Shown here piece after piece: positions 42,614 through 52,600 of a stretch of 64,000 bases of DNA (position 1 is the stretch's first letter; every line of letters starts with the position of its first letter). The translations under genes were made by a program, and so were the position numbers. The notes beneath the pieces are model-generated. The model had not been told where the DNA came from. It saw nothing but the letters and a program-made list of their open reading frames with translations, and did no database searches. The DNA is from Fluviispira sanaruensis (GTDB taxonomy: Bacteria > Bdellovibrionota_B > Oligoflexia > Silvanigrellales > Silvanigrellaceae), in contig NZ_AP019368.1 of the NCBI RefSeq assembly GCF_004295685.1, positions 2,298,364 through 2,362,363 on the forward strand, written 5' to 3'.

Positions 42614-45600
42614 TTACCTTATTATTTTAATATGTGCTTCTACAGAAGCCTCATCAACAATTTTCAAATTTTTATTTAAAGAATTCCCTTTTGAATCGTA
42701 TATATGCATATGATCATATTTTGACGTTTTATCAGGGGGATCAATCCTTACTCGCATTTTGTTATCTTTTCCTTTAAAATGCATAAATTGGCCTCCCCTA
42801 CCTTCAAAGTATTTTAATCCCAATGATTTAAGATCACTAACTATATTTTCTATTTTTTTATTTTCTATTTTATTTAAATACTCAACTATTTTTCCTTTCG
42901 TTAACTTATTTCCAGATAATGATTGGCCAATTTTAGCAATACCTGATATTCCATTTATTGCTAAACTAGACCCCCTAGCTGCTATACCATAAACAGGTAC
43001 AACCGATATCACACCCAGCCCTACCTCTACTGGATTATTTTTGATGTAATTTACTGGACCATAAACATTGGGAGAATTATCATACCAATTCGATGGTGAG
43101 TTATAAAACGCGATTGCTTCGGATTTTACAAAATGTGAGGCACCTGAAAAATAATTACTAACGCCTGACGACATACTTCTACTACTATGACTAGCCCTTC
43201 CATCATTACCGGATTTAACGCCATTATCTCTACCTCCATTATATCCGTTTTGACGTGCGTGCTCGGGCATATTGAATCTGTCAGGTCTTCTGCCACTCAT
43301 GATATCTTTTGCTATATCTTTAAAATGATCTCCAGTAGCCATTCCTGTGGGATCATTATTTGAAATTGGATTATTGCAAGCGTATTGAAATAAATTCCCT
43401 TCCATCGGACTTTCAACAATTTGTTCTAAGCTACGACCCATAAATAAGTCTGGAGAAAGCCACAATCCTCTCGCACTGTCTAAGGTTCTCACTCCCATGC
43501 TGCTTAAGCCTGTACTTGCCGAAAACTTTCCTGTGGCAAAAACCGTTGAGCCACGCATTCCTTGAGCTGCATTAATGTTTGTGGAACCGAGAATTTCAAA
43601 GGATTTAAGTTCCCAATTGTCACGCATGTTACTTTGTGCATTTTGATAGAGGGCAATATCTGCGCGCTTATTATTGGTTTTAAATTCACTTAAAACTGAG
43701 TTGGATAATAAGGGTATTCCACGCGCAAGTCCAAACGGTTCACTGGCATTGCGTTCCACTATTTTTTGAGTGGATATATCGATGACTTGTGAAACTGAGC
43801 CAACATGATCTTTAACTACAAGTTCTTTCCGGGTCTGCATTTCTGCTGACTTTAAAGTTTCAGGACTTGTTGCGTTTAAAGTTGGATAACGGGTTATCAA
43901 TCTTAAAGTTGCAAAGGAGCCTAAGTCTATACTCAGGTGAATTTCGTCTCGTTCAAATGAAATACCATCGGTTATATTCACATTGCGTGGAAGTTTAGTT
44001 AAAGTAACTTCTGTGGTTTTATCCTTTTTGTTTTCAAGGAAATCCACTCCATCAAATTCTGCAAGCTGCCCACCCCCTGCATCACTCATGCGGTAATTGA
44101 GCAATTCATTGGTTTCGAGATTATCTGCGTCTTTTTTCAGGGCCGCGCCAAAAACTCCCGCAAGCTGTCCACGTCCATTCCAAATGTATTTGTGCATTGG
44201 AATTTCTTCTTGATTTTTCCAAGAAGACACAGTTCCATTTAAAGAATCACTGTTTAAAACTGCAAGGGTTGGTGCAACTCCATATTTTCTAAATCCAATG
44301 CTGTCGCTTGCAAACTTTTGTAGGGCTGTTTCTTTATTGTCTGAAGAAAGCACTGCCTGTAATAGACCAATTTGTCCTGTTGTGCTATATGAATAAGTGT
44401 CTATTAAAGAATTTGCATCTTTACCTATGCGGTCTTTTATAAATTGACCAGAACGGGTAACTTTATTTATTTTTCCGCCAACGGAATATTCATAAGTTAT
44501 TTTGCCCCAAGAATGACTTTCGTCACCAATTCCTTGTGTACTTGCAAGGCGTCCTTGGGCATCGTAACTAAATAAAGAATTCCCAGATAATGCTGCGTTT
44601 GAAATTATGTTTCTGCTCAGATCCGTAGAAGAAATAGGAAATAAGTCTTTGTCATAATCCCAGCGACTGTGAAACAAAGCATTGCTTATTTCTGGTGAAA
44701 CATCACAAAGTTCATTGGGTGCATTGTCTTTTTTTCCAACCCAATAAGCTAAGGGAACTTCTTTGCGTTTATGCCAACAAGCTTGTAATTCTAAATTATT
44801 TTCTAAATTAATTTTCTTAGCATAACCTTCACCATCTAAGTAAACAGATTGCAAAGGTACAGATTGCTCTTTGCCATTTTGGAGGAAACTGAGTTTTGTC
44901 AGTTGTGATGTTCCTGCTTCGTATTTTGCTGCATAACCCGTAAAATAATTATCCTTCAGTTCTGTTAATTTATCGCGGGAAAAGCCTCCACGCGAACGCA
45001 ATTGGACTAAATTACCTGAGAGATCTCTTATTCTCTCGACTTGATAAACACCCACACTTTTTTTATTTTCTAAATCCGAAGAATTATTTTTTTGCAATCC
45101 TAAGAACAATTCTAAGTCTTCAGAAACAACCCCGCCTTCTTGATCATAAGACAAAAGTCTCTTGCTTAAACTTCCACCCAATTCACTGAGTGACTGAATA
45201 GAAATAGATATTGGCATGCCAATATCTTGCGCACGACTATTTGCTTCAAGTGTTCCGAATTCATATTGAATTGTTTCTTTAGCATGCGTACCGTTTTCTC
45301 GATTAAAACGAGTGTGCTCTTCTTTTTCTAATTTTCCTTTTGCATTATATACATAAGATTTATATAAAACGGAAGAGTTTAAGAGATTACAACTTTCAGA
45401 ATCTGTTCCAACTGGACAAAGCGCAGATTGAACAAGACGACCATAATTATCGTAAAAGTAACGCGATATACCTAAAGCATTGTTTGTCTGTGCTTCGACT
45501 TGACCACTTGCAGAAAAGGTTTGCATAGCAAACAAGCCATCATTATTGGATATCTGCGAGAGCCTCCCCAAAGCATCGTAATTGATATTTGTAACCAATG

Positions 45601-48600
45601 TGTCTTGCGTGATATTTCCATTGTTATCAAGGCCAATGTGCTTTGCCGCAACTTGTCCCAGTTGATTGTAAATTTTTCGTGACCTTCTACCTTCAGGTGA
45701 AATTGCTTCTTCAAAATCTACGCCTTGAAAATATTTTTGAACCGATCCTGCGGCAAACTCTTCACTTGCAATATTGCCATCGGAATAAAATTTAAAAATA
45801 CTTTTTACTTGAAATGAATTCGCATCAGGTAATTTATTATTTAGAATATTCTCAAGCGAAGTTTCACTGTTTAAATACTCTGTGTGAATTTTTCCACGGG
45901 AATTTATTTTTGCTTTATTTGTTATTGAAAATCTATTTTCACCTATTTTTGCCGCTAAAAATAATGCTTCATCTCCACCGGATAACCATATTTTGGAAGA
46001 TAAAGAAAGTTCTTCATCTGCTTGATTGCGCCTATATATGCTCACATACCCAGGAATAATCTCAACGCCTGTAAATTTCCCTAAAACATTTTCATTATAA
46101 GAATCTGCAGTTGGAATTATTGGTAATTGTGTGTCAAAATTATTCAAAATTTTAAAAGTTTCTTCAAGACTTAAACCAGAAGCAATTTTTATAGATGGAA
46201 AAGAATATTCATATCTCTCTATTTCAACGAGAGTATTACTCAAATTTAAAAAACCAAATGCAGTATTAAACCAATTTAAAAATGGATCCCATAACTTTTG
46301 CTCAGTGTGATTTATTTTTAAAGGAGTGTTTCCAGCTCTATTTTTACTTGTGCTTAATAATCTACTAAAAGAATCATAATTAAACTGAGAAATATTGCCT
46401 TTATTGCTATATATTTTAAGAATGCGCCCTAAGTCGTCGTATTCAGCATTAATTTTAATTTTATCGTGATCTAGAATGGATTTTAGATTTGAATTTTCTG
46501 TATCCCATTCAAAAAATGAATTTTCACCTGTGGCTTTTACGAGCGAAATAAATCGACCGAAAGAATCATATTTTACAGAAGATTGTATTACCAATTCATT
46601 GTTTTGGTTCGAAGACCATTCTTCAAGTGGCAAGCCTGTGAAATTATCATAGACAACTTTTTGCGTTAATTGTTTAACACTCCCTAGTGAAGAAGAAGAT
46701 TGCATCAGTTCAATATTATCACAGAATATTTTTGGGTTTTCTAAATGACTCGAAGGACAAAAATAATTATAAGTTGTGACCTGATCATCGCCAGATAATA
46801 TAGGAGAATTGCTTTTTACGCTAGTGACAACACGACCCTGTTCGTCATATATATTTGTTACTTTTCCATATAGGTTTTGGTAATTTATATATTTATCACC
46901 ATTGACAAATGATTCCGTGACCTCTCGATAAACCTGCGCTGGTTCATTCGCTCCATTTACAAGTTCACCCAAACCTGAAAAATCATTTATATTTAATGCA
47001 CGTAAGGAAATCTGGCTGCGTTCAGTTTTGTAATTTTCTTGGGTATTTATTCTACCCGTAGCAAAAGATTGATCGTTATAAGCTGCTCCAGTTCGTTTAT
47101 AATAATTCAACCCACTGAGATCGGCACACCACTGCGTTTTTTCTTGTGCAATATTTTTATCAAAACACTCTGCTGGTGCACCTTTAAAAAAGGCTGTTTT
47201 TTCTGAACTCAATCGGTTATCTTCAATAGAAGTATAAATTTCTGATTCAGAAATTCGATAACCCGATAACAAGCGCTGCTCCGATAAAGTACCAGCTTGA
47301 GTAGCATCACCCACTTCTTGCTTGCGCACGAGGGAAAAGCCGAGGAATTTATTTAGACCACGATCGTATTGAGGAATACGATTTGCATAGCGCGAGATCC
47401 GCATAGGGTTAAAGTGATCGGAAATTCCTACTTGTTTTAAGACAGGTAAAATGACGGGCATAAATGGATATTTATTTTCGATTTCTCGAACTTCCGTATC
47501 TCCTTCCGCTTCCCTTGCCTCTCTATTTTCTAAAACGGATGAAGAATAATTGAAACTTAAAAAACGTCCATCTGAAGTCACAACTGAGTGCAATAAATTT
47601 GGAAAAGATCGGTTCGCGAGTTCTATAATATTATTTCCATAGCCTGCCGATGCGATAATCTGTTGTTTGCCTGTGCCCGTTAAATTCGCCACCGCCATTT
47701 GCTGCGTATTCATTTTGGGGGCATTTTCAATATAAGACTCCGTTAAAGGCTGACCAAGTCCATTATTGATTAAAAAATGATTTCTATTGAAATAAAGGCT
47801 AGGCAAGCCAGTCCCTGTGAAATCACCAAAAACAATTTCACTCAGCTTTGTTCTTGCGAGAGAAGGAATAACTCCAAGATCAATTTTTTCAAAAAATTTA
47901 CCTTTTCTTTCACCTTTAGCAAGCCTGCCATTGTTTAAATAGAGTGTTACTTTTGCACCATAGAACTCTAAAAAATCGGGCAGTCCATCTGCATTCCAGT
48001 CCACAACAGCGATATTTGAAATGTCAGCATTTCTTAAATCTAAATCGGTTGGTATTGTGACTTTTTCACCTTCAATAAAATAAACGTCTAAACTTTTTTT
48101 ATATTCTCCAAGTCCTTTATTTAAAAAAATGTGAATTCCAGTTCGTCCACTGCAGAAAAAATCTCCTTTGCCATTCCCTGAAAAATCCGCAAGTTTCCAT
48201 TTTCTGGCGTCTGGATTACAGCGAGACATAAAACTGAAATCATATTTATCAAATCGAGCGGCACGCTCAAAACTTATGTTTCCATCTGCATCTATTTTTC
48301 GATCATTAATCATAATATAAGGTGTGATTTCACCTTGGCCTGAAGAGATTAAAATATCAGTCAGACCATTGCCTGTGTAATCAAAAAAACTCATATTTGC
48401 TAGTTTTTTATAATTAGGATCACGAATATGTTTATTAAAGTTAATAAATTGTCTTTTTGTTTGGGCAAAGTTTGTTTCTTTGTCTGGCAAAAAAACCTGG
48501 GAAGGATCGTGAGAATAAAGCCAGACACCAGCAGTCCCTGCAGGAATAAGTGATTGCGAAGTTCCAACACCAAGTATATCTGCAAATTTTGTATATTCAG

Positions 48601-49624
48601 AAATAGGTGTTTTTAAATAAGAATCTTTAGCATGATTTATGGACTTAAATGAGTCCGCAAGTGAGGAGTTCACACCACGATAACTAAACAGAGTTTTTGG
48701 TAAGAGATCACTTTCACTCTCTCCAGTTTCTTGCACAGACAGCAGTCTTGGAAATGAGTTAAATTCGTTGTCTTCATAACGAAACAAATAACTTCTAAGC
48801 TGTTTATTTTTCTTCAGAACTCGGATTTTTTGTACCCGTCCTGCAATCAATTGTGCAAGTCCACGCACAAAATGTGGATTTTTAAATCGATTCTCTTCGT
48901 AATCGACTTGCACTTGCAGATCGTCTGCGACAATTGTACTTAGAAGTGGTTTTGAGACAAAAAGAAAATCTTCTTTAAATTTAAAAGTTTTTGAAGATGC
49001 TGTTGGCTTTGTATAAGTATAATATATTTTTTGCTGACCTTGAAAGGTTGATTTGGCACTTAAATACCATTCCATTGCCTGCCCATCTGCATCCACAACT
49101 TGCGCATCTACAGTGGATCCAAACGAATAGACCTCACCATTTGCTTTATAATAAACAAAACCACTTTCTCCGCAGCGAAGAATATCTCTGGCAGAATTCA
49201 AATGACTTGCCCAAGTGCCATTCCCAAGGGCAATCATTCTTGAACCATTTAAATAAAGATTGTCTGCATTCGAAGTAGCACAAGTGCTGCTTGTGATAAA
49301 TTGTGTGTTTCCTTTTTTTAAATCTAGAGCTAATTTTGGCAGATTGAATTTCCAAAAAGAACCTGCTTCACCTAAAGCATCCTTAGAAGAATAGAATACA
49401 CTTAAATCAATACTCAATTGACGCAATGCAGGGGTCTGAATGGGAATTGTGTATGAGACATCACCATTTTCATTTGCCGTCCAATCTAAACTACGTGCTC
49501 CAAATTTTCCGGGTGCTTCAGGTCTTGAGAGAGTGGGTGCAGAGAGTGATGCGGCATACAATTCGTTTGTTGTTAACAAAAGACTCGATAAGGCAAACAA
49601 ATACTTTAAATTATTTCTTTTCAC
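42614..49624 (-). CDS. SpvB/FG-GAP/RHS toxin-like protein (TcB-TcC-like) with polymorphic toxin C-terminus
   Basis: 2336 residues; GTG start at 49624 followed by a signal peptide (LKYLFALSSLLLTTNELYAA). Residues about 30-340 resemble the SpvB N-terminal domain. About 380-680 hold FG-GAP/VCBS-type units (FFDYTGNGLTDILI, LADFSGNGKGDFFC, VVDWNADGLPDFLE). About 690-790 resemble the TcdB middle region. A long YD/RHS-repeat shell follows to about 2060. The RHS core end LWLSPDLFMG...NLFQYACNNPISNNDPTGM lies near 2060-2105, then a hydrophobic pretoxin segment (VEVGLGVISVVPVYGIAARG). A short C-terminal domain of about 90 residues has MRVRIDPPDKTSKYDHMHIY. TcB/TcC-type proteins encase a toxin in the RHS shell. 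The toxin activity is unknown, possibly a nuclease. Confidence 0.88.
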   Translation of the reverse strand: MKRNNLKYLFALSSLLLTTNELYAASLSAPTLSRPEAPGKFGARSLDWTANENGDVSYTIPIQTPALRQLSIDLSVFYSSKDALGEAGSFWKFNLPKLALDLKKGNTQFITSSTCATSNADNLYLNGSRMIALGNGTWASHLNSARDILRCGESGFVYYKANGEVYSFGSTVDAQVVDADGQAMEWYLSAKSTFQGQQKIYYTYTKPTASSKTFKFKEDFLFVSKPLLSTIVADDLQVQVDYEENRFKNPHFVRGLAQLIAGRVQKIRVLKKNKQLRSYLFRYEDNEFNSFPRLLSVQETGESESDLLPKTLFSYRGVNSSLADSFKSINHAKDSYLKTPISEYTKFADILGVGTSQSLIPAGTAGVWLYSHDPSQVFLPDKETNFAQTKRQFINFNKHIRDPNYKKLANMSFFDYTGNGLTDILISSGQGEITPYIMINDRKIDADGNISFERAARFDKYDFSFMSRCNPDARKWKLADFSGNGKGDFFCSGRTGIHIFLNKGLGEYKKSLDVYFIEGEKVTIPTDLDLRNADISNIAVVDWNADGLPDFLEFYGAKVTLYLNNGRLAKGERKGKFFEKIDLGVIPSLARTKLSEIVFGDFTGTGLPSLYFNRNHFLINNGLGQPLTESYIENAPKMNTQQMAVANLTGTGKQQIIASAGYGNNIIELANRSFPNLLHSVVTSDGRFLSFNYSSSVLENREAREAEGDTEVREIENKYPFMPVILPVLKQVGISDHFNPMRISRYANRIPQYDRGLNKFLGFSLVRKQEVGDATQAGTLSEQRLLSGYRISESEIYTSIEDNRLSSEKTAFFKGAPAECFDKNIAQEKTQWCADLSGLNYYKRTGAAYNDQSFATGRINTQENYKTERSQISLRALNINDFSGLGELVNGANEPAQVYREVTESFVNGDKYINYQNLYGKVTNIYDEQGRVVTSVKSNSPILSGDDQVTTYNYFCPSSHLENPKIFCDNIELMQSSSSLGSVKQLTQKVVYDNFTGLPLEEWSSNQNNELVIQSSVKYDSFGRFISLVKATGENSFFEWDTENSNLKSILDHDKIKINAEYDDLGRILKIYSNKGNISQFNYDSFSRLLSTSKNRAGNTPLKINHTEQKLWDPFLNWFNTAFGFLNLSNTLVEIERYEYSFPSIKIASGLSLEETFKILNNFDTQLPIIPTADSYNENVLGKFTGVEIIPGYVSIYRRNQADEELSLSSKIWLSGGDEALFLAAKIGENRFSITNKAKINSRGKIHTEYLNSETSLENILNNKLPDANSFQVKSIFKFYSDGNIASEEFAAGSVQKYFQGVDFEEAISPEGRRSRKIYNQLGQVAAKHIGLDNNGNITQDTLVTNINYDALGRLSQISNNDGLFAMQTFSASGQVEAQTNNALGISRYFYDNYGRLVQSALCPVGTDSESCNLLNSSVLYKSYVYNAKGKLEKEEHTRFNRENGTHAKETIQYEFGTLEANSRAQDIGMPISISIQSLSELGGSLSKRLLSYDQEGGVVSEDLELFLGLQKNNSSDLENKKSVGVYQVERIRDLSGNLVQLRSRGGFSRDKLTELKDNYFTGYAAKYEAGTSQLTKLSFLQNGKEQSVPLQSVYLDGEGYAKKINLENNLELQACWHKRKEVPLAYWVGKKDNAPNELCDVSPEISNALFHSRWDYDKDLFPISSTDLSRNIISNAALSGNSLFSYDAQGRLASTQGIGDESHSWGKITYEYSVGGKINKVTRSGQFIKDRIGKDANSLIDTYSYSTTGQIGLLQAVLSSDNKETALQKFASDSIGFRKYGVAPTLAVLNSDSLNGTVSSWKNQEEIPMHKYIWNGRGQLAGVFGAALKKDADNLETNELLNYRMSDAGGGQLAEFDGVDFLENKKDKTTEVTLTKLPRNVNITDGISFERDEIHLSIDLGSFATLRLITRYPTLNATSPETLKSAEMQTRKELVVKDHVGSVSQVIDISTQKIVERNASEPFGLARGIPLLSNSVLSEFKTNNKRADIALYQNAQSNMRDNWELKSFEILGSTNINAAQGMRGSTVFATGKFSASTGLSSMGVRTLDSARGLWLSPDLFMGRSLEQIVESPMEGNLFQYACNNPISNNDPTGMATGDHFKDIAKDIMSGRRPDRFNMPEHARQNGYNGGRDNGVKSGNDGRASHSSRSMSSGVSNYFSGASHFVKSEAIAFYNSPSNWYDNSPNVYGPVNYIKNNPVEVGLGVISVVPVYGIAARGSSLAINGISGIAKIGQSLSGNKLTKGKIVEYLNKIENKKIENIVSDLKSLGLKYFEGRGGQFMHFKGKDNKMRVRIDPPDKTSKYDHMHIYDSKGNSLNKNLKIVDEASVEAHIKIIR

Positions 49625-49655
49625 TTTATTCTCTTTTTATAAATGAATCTAAAAT

Positions 49656-49680
49656 AAACTCCGTTTTTAAACGGAGTTTT
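49656..49680. terminator. Hairpin between the lipoprotein and RHS genes
   Basis: AAACTCCGTTT and AAACGGAGTTT form an 11-base inverted repeat with almost no loop, flanked by T-rich sequence on both strands. In the minus direction it sits in the 62-base gap before the RHS gene and may reduce read-through into it. Confidence 0.65.
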
Positions 49681-49686
49681 CTTCAA

Positions 49687-52600
49687 TCAGTTTGAAATAA
49701 TAAAATTAAATTCAACACCAACTGTCTTGATTTTCTGATCGCTTTTCCTTTTCTGATTCACTTTTTTATCTAAATGAAATGGTGCATAGACAAATGTGTA
49801 ATTGCCTAAAAGAGGCAATCCAGCAAATGAATGCTCAACAGAGGCCTTTGCACTCGCACAAGAAGAGGAATTGAGATCATCTGAGTTGAGACAGCCTGAT
49901 AATTGATTGGTGTGTTGTTCGAGATTCGACAGTATATTTTTAGTGTTTGATAAATACCCTGTTAGCGGTTTCCAATAAGCATCATTTACCAAGGGAGAAC
50001 TGTTGGGATCCTTTGACAATAATTGAACCCATTTAAGAGATGAAAATCTATTATCTAAATAATTTATTTCGTCAGGTAATTCCGAATAAGTGGTTTTGAC
50101 CTTTGTACACATTGAGTTCTGTGCATGTAAAGGATCAAATAAATATGGGAAGCTCTTGCCATAGAGAGCATATTGATCTTTTTCGTAGTCTATTTTTGTC
50201 ATAAACTCATTATATTGATTATTGCTATAATTGCTAAAGTTTTCCCCACATTGATCTGAATTAAGAGAATTTTTATCAAGTCCATCATGCATTAAATATG
50301 CTAAATTAGCTTGAACTGAAAATGGATACGAATTATATTGATTAATTCTTGGATTATCTTGAATTATATTAACAGTTACATCAATAAGACGTGAGTTATA
50401 ATGTTCATTATTAAACTCATCCAGAATAAGGTTTTTAATTGAGAGAAACTTTTCATCAAAATTTAAACTAGAAAGACCTTTTGCGTTAAGATTATCCAAA
50501 AACTGATTGTCGAAGATCTGTTCCGAATCATCTGCAATAAATTGCATGCTATCCCTATAATCACTTGAATAGATTTGTAAACTTAAAATTTTCTGCTGAC
50601 TATATAAACTATTATTTTTGAATAAAAGTTTTTCCTGCAATGTACTTAAGTCAACTAAACAATTTTGCGCATCATAGAAAGAAGCCAAATAGGAACAGTT
50701 TACTTTGGTCCTAGAAACTAAATCTAAAATATTTGTATAATGATCATGCGCAAGAATTCTTGAACCTGATGGCATATTTAAAATTTTATTTGTTGCTAGA
50801 TTTAAATAATCTTTTGCCAGAGCACTTACTTTATAAATATCTGGAATATAATTTAAAAAACTCTGTAAATTTGGACTGAGTGAGGTAATTAGTACCGAAC
50901 TATTTTCATGACTCTGGTATTTAGCTTTTGCACGCGCTATCGAAAACTGTAAATTTTCTGTTTGCAATTGGGCAATAGAAAGACTTTCTTGTGCTACTTT
51001 TTCCGATGCTTTTGTTGCCTGCAATTGAGCTTTATAAATTTTCTGCTTATCTATGGCAGTTTCAAGTTCTGTAAATCTAATGTTTTCGATACTTCCTATA
51101 TAAAAAGAATCAAAGTAATTGCTGTCAGCAAAGTTTTCCAAAGAATTTAAAACTTTGCTTGTCAACTCTTCATCAATTCTAAGAATGTTTTCTAGATTTT
51201 TAAATTGTGCTTGAATATTATCTATTTCAATCTGTAACTGAGTCATTGATTGATTAATTTGTAGCGATTGTAACTCTGCTTGTTCTATTTCAATTCGAGC
51301 ATCTAAAATTGATGCAAACTTTGGCCTGTGACCATTCTCGGAATATTCTAAAATTGCTGAACAGAATTTTTGTGGTTCTGTTAATAAATGTCTATTTTCA
51401 GCATTCACGCCTAAGTAGTTTTCAATATATATTTTTTCAGCATTTGACATTGCCACAGTATTTGCATAATTTATGTTATTCTGCAACCCTGAAAAATAAC
51501 CTGGTTCGCTTTTAGATGAATATGAAAAATCTTTATATAGATAGTTGATTATTCCTTTAAATGAATCTAAATTCTTAATAATTTCATCACATTTGACAAT
51601 TAAATTATTTTCTTGTTTTGATTTTTCTGTAGATCGACAATAATTAATAGTTTTTTCATCATAACTAAGGGATTTTTCAAAATCTGAATCTTTTAAACGA
51701 GTTCTTGCTTCAGATATCACTGCCATTTTGCATGCAGGAAGAATAGTCTTTGGCAATTTCCTAAAAATATTTAAAAAATTATTAGCATCATATTCAGGAG
51801 TATTTAATTCATTCATAACTGCCGATAAATCACAACCCGTATTACCTATAATAGCTGTGACAGAGTTTAAACGATTGACAAGTTTTCCACAATTATTTTT
51901 CCAATCGTTTGTTGCTATTTCATACTTTTCCTTGGTTAAGTTCGAAATTATTCCTCGAATGTCAAAAGAACATGTTTCTGAATTTCCATTACTACATAAA
52001 TCTTTCGCATTATTTTGCTTTTCTGCCAGTTTTTGTGAGCTATAATTATCAAAGCTTTTCTTTACACTTTTTAGTTTTTGCAATGCACTGAGATTTAAAA
52101 CATAATTTCTAAATTGATTCTTCTGTTGAATTTTTGCTTGCTCAATTTCATTTTGCGAACCATCGAACAAAATTTGTGTAGCGTCGAGTTGATTTCTATT
52201 GAACTCTAACTCAGAACTTGCCTTTGTAACAAGCTTTTTACTCACCTCAAATTCATTTTTTAAGAATTCAATATTATCAAATATTTCTTGTTTTTTATTT
52301 TCAAAATCGTGAGTCTGCAAAAGATTTATTTGCGATGTTTTACCTTTCAAGCCTTCAAATTTACTTTGTAAAAACTTTAACCGTTCTTGCAAGCGCAATG
52401 GATTGAGCGATGCTGGATTGACAAAGTTATAAGAAAGTCCTTTTAAGTTTAGATAACTATTGGCAAGCTCTGGTTCTGATTTTATGTATTTATCACACTC
52501 CGCCTCTTCCCAAAACATATTGGCTAAATTATCTGCAGGTGATTTTTCAATTTCAACTTTACTGGCACTGGAACAGACCAAACGTTTTAAATCAATTTTA

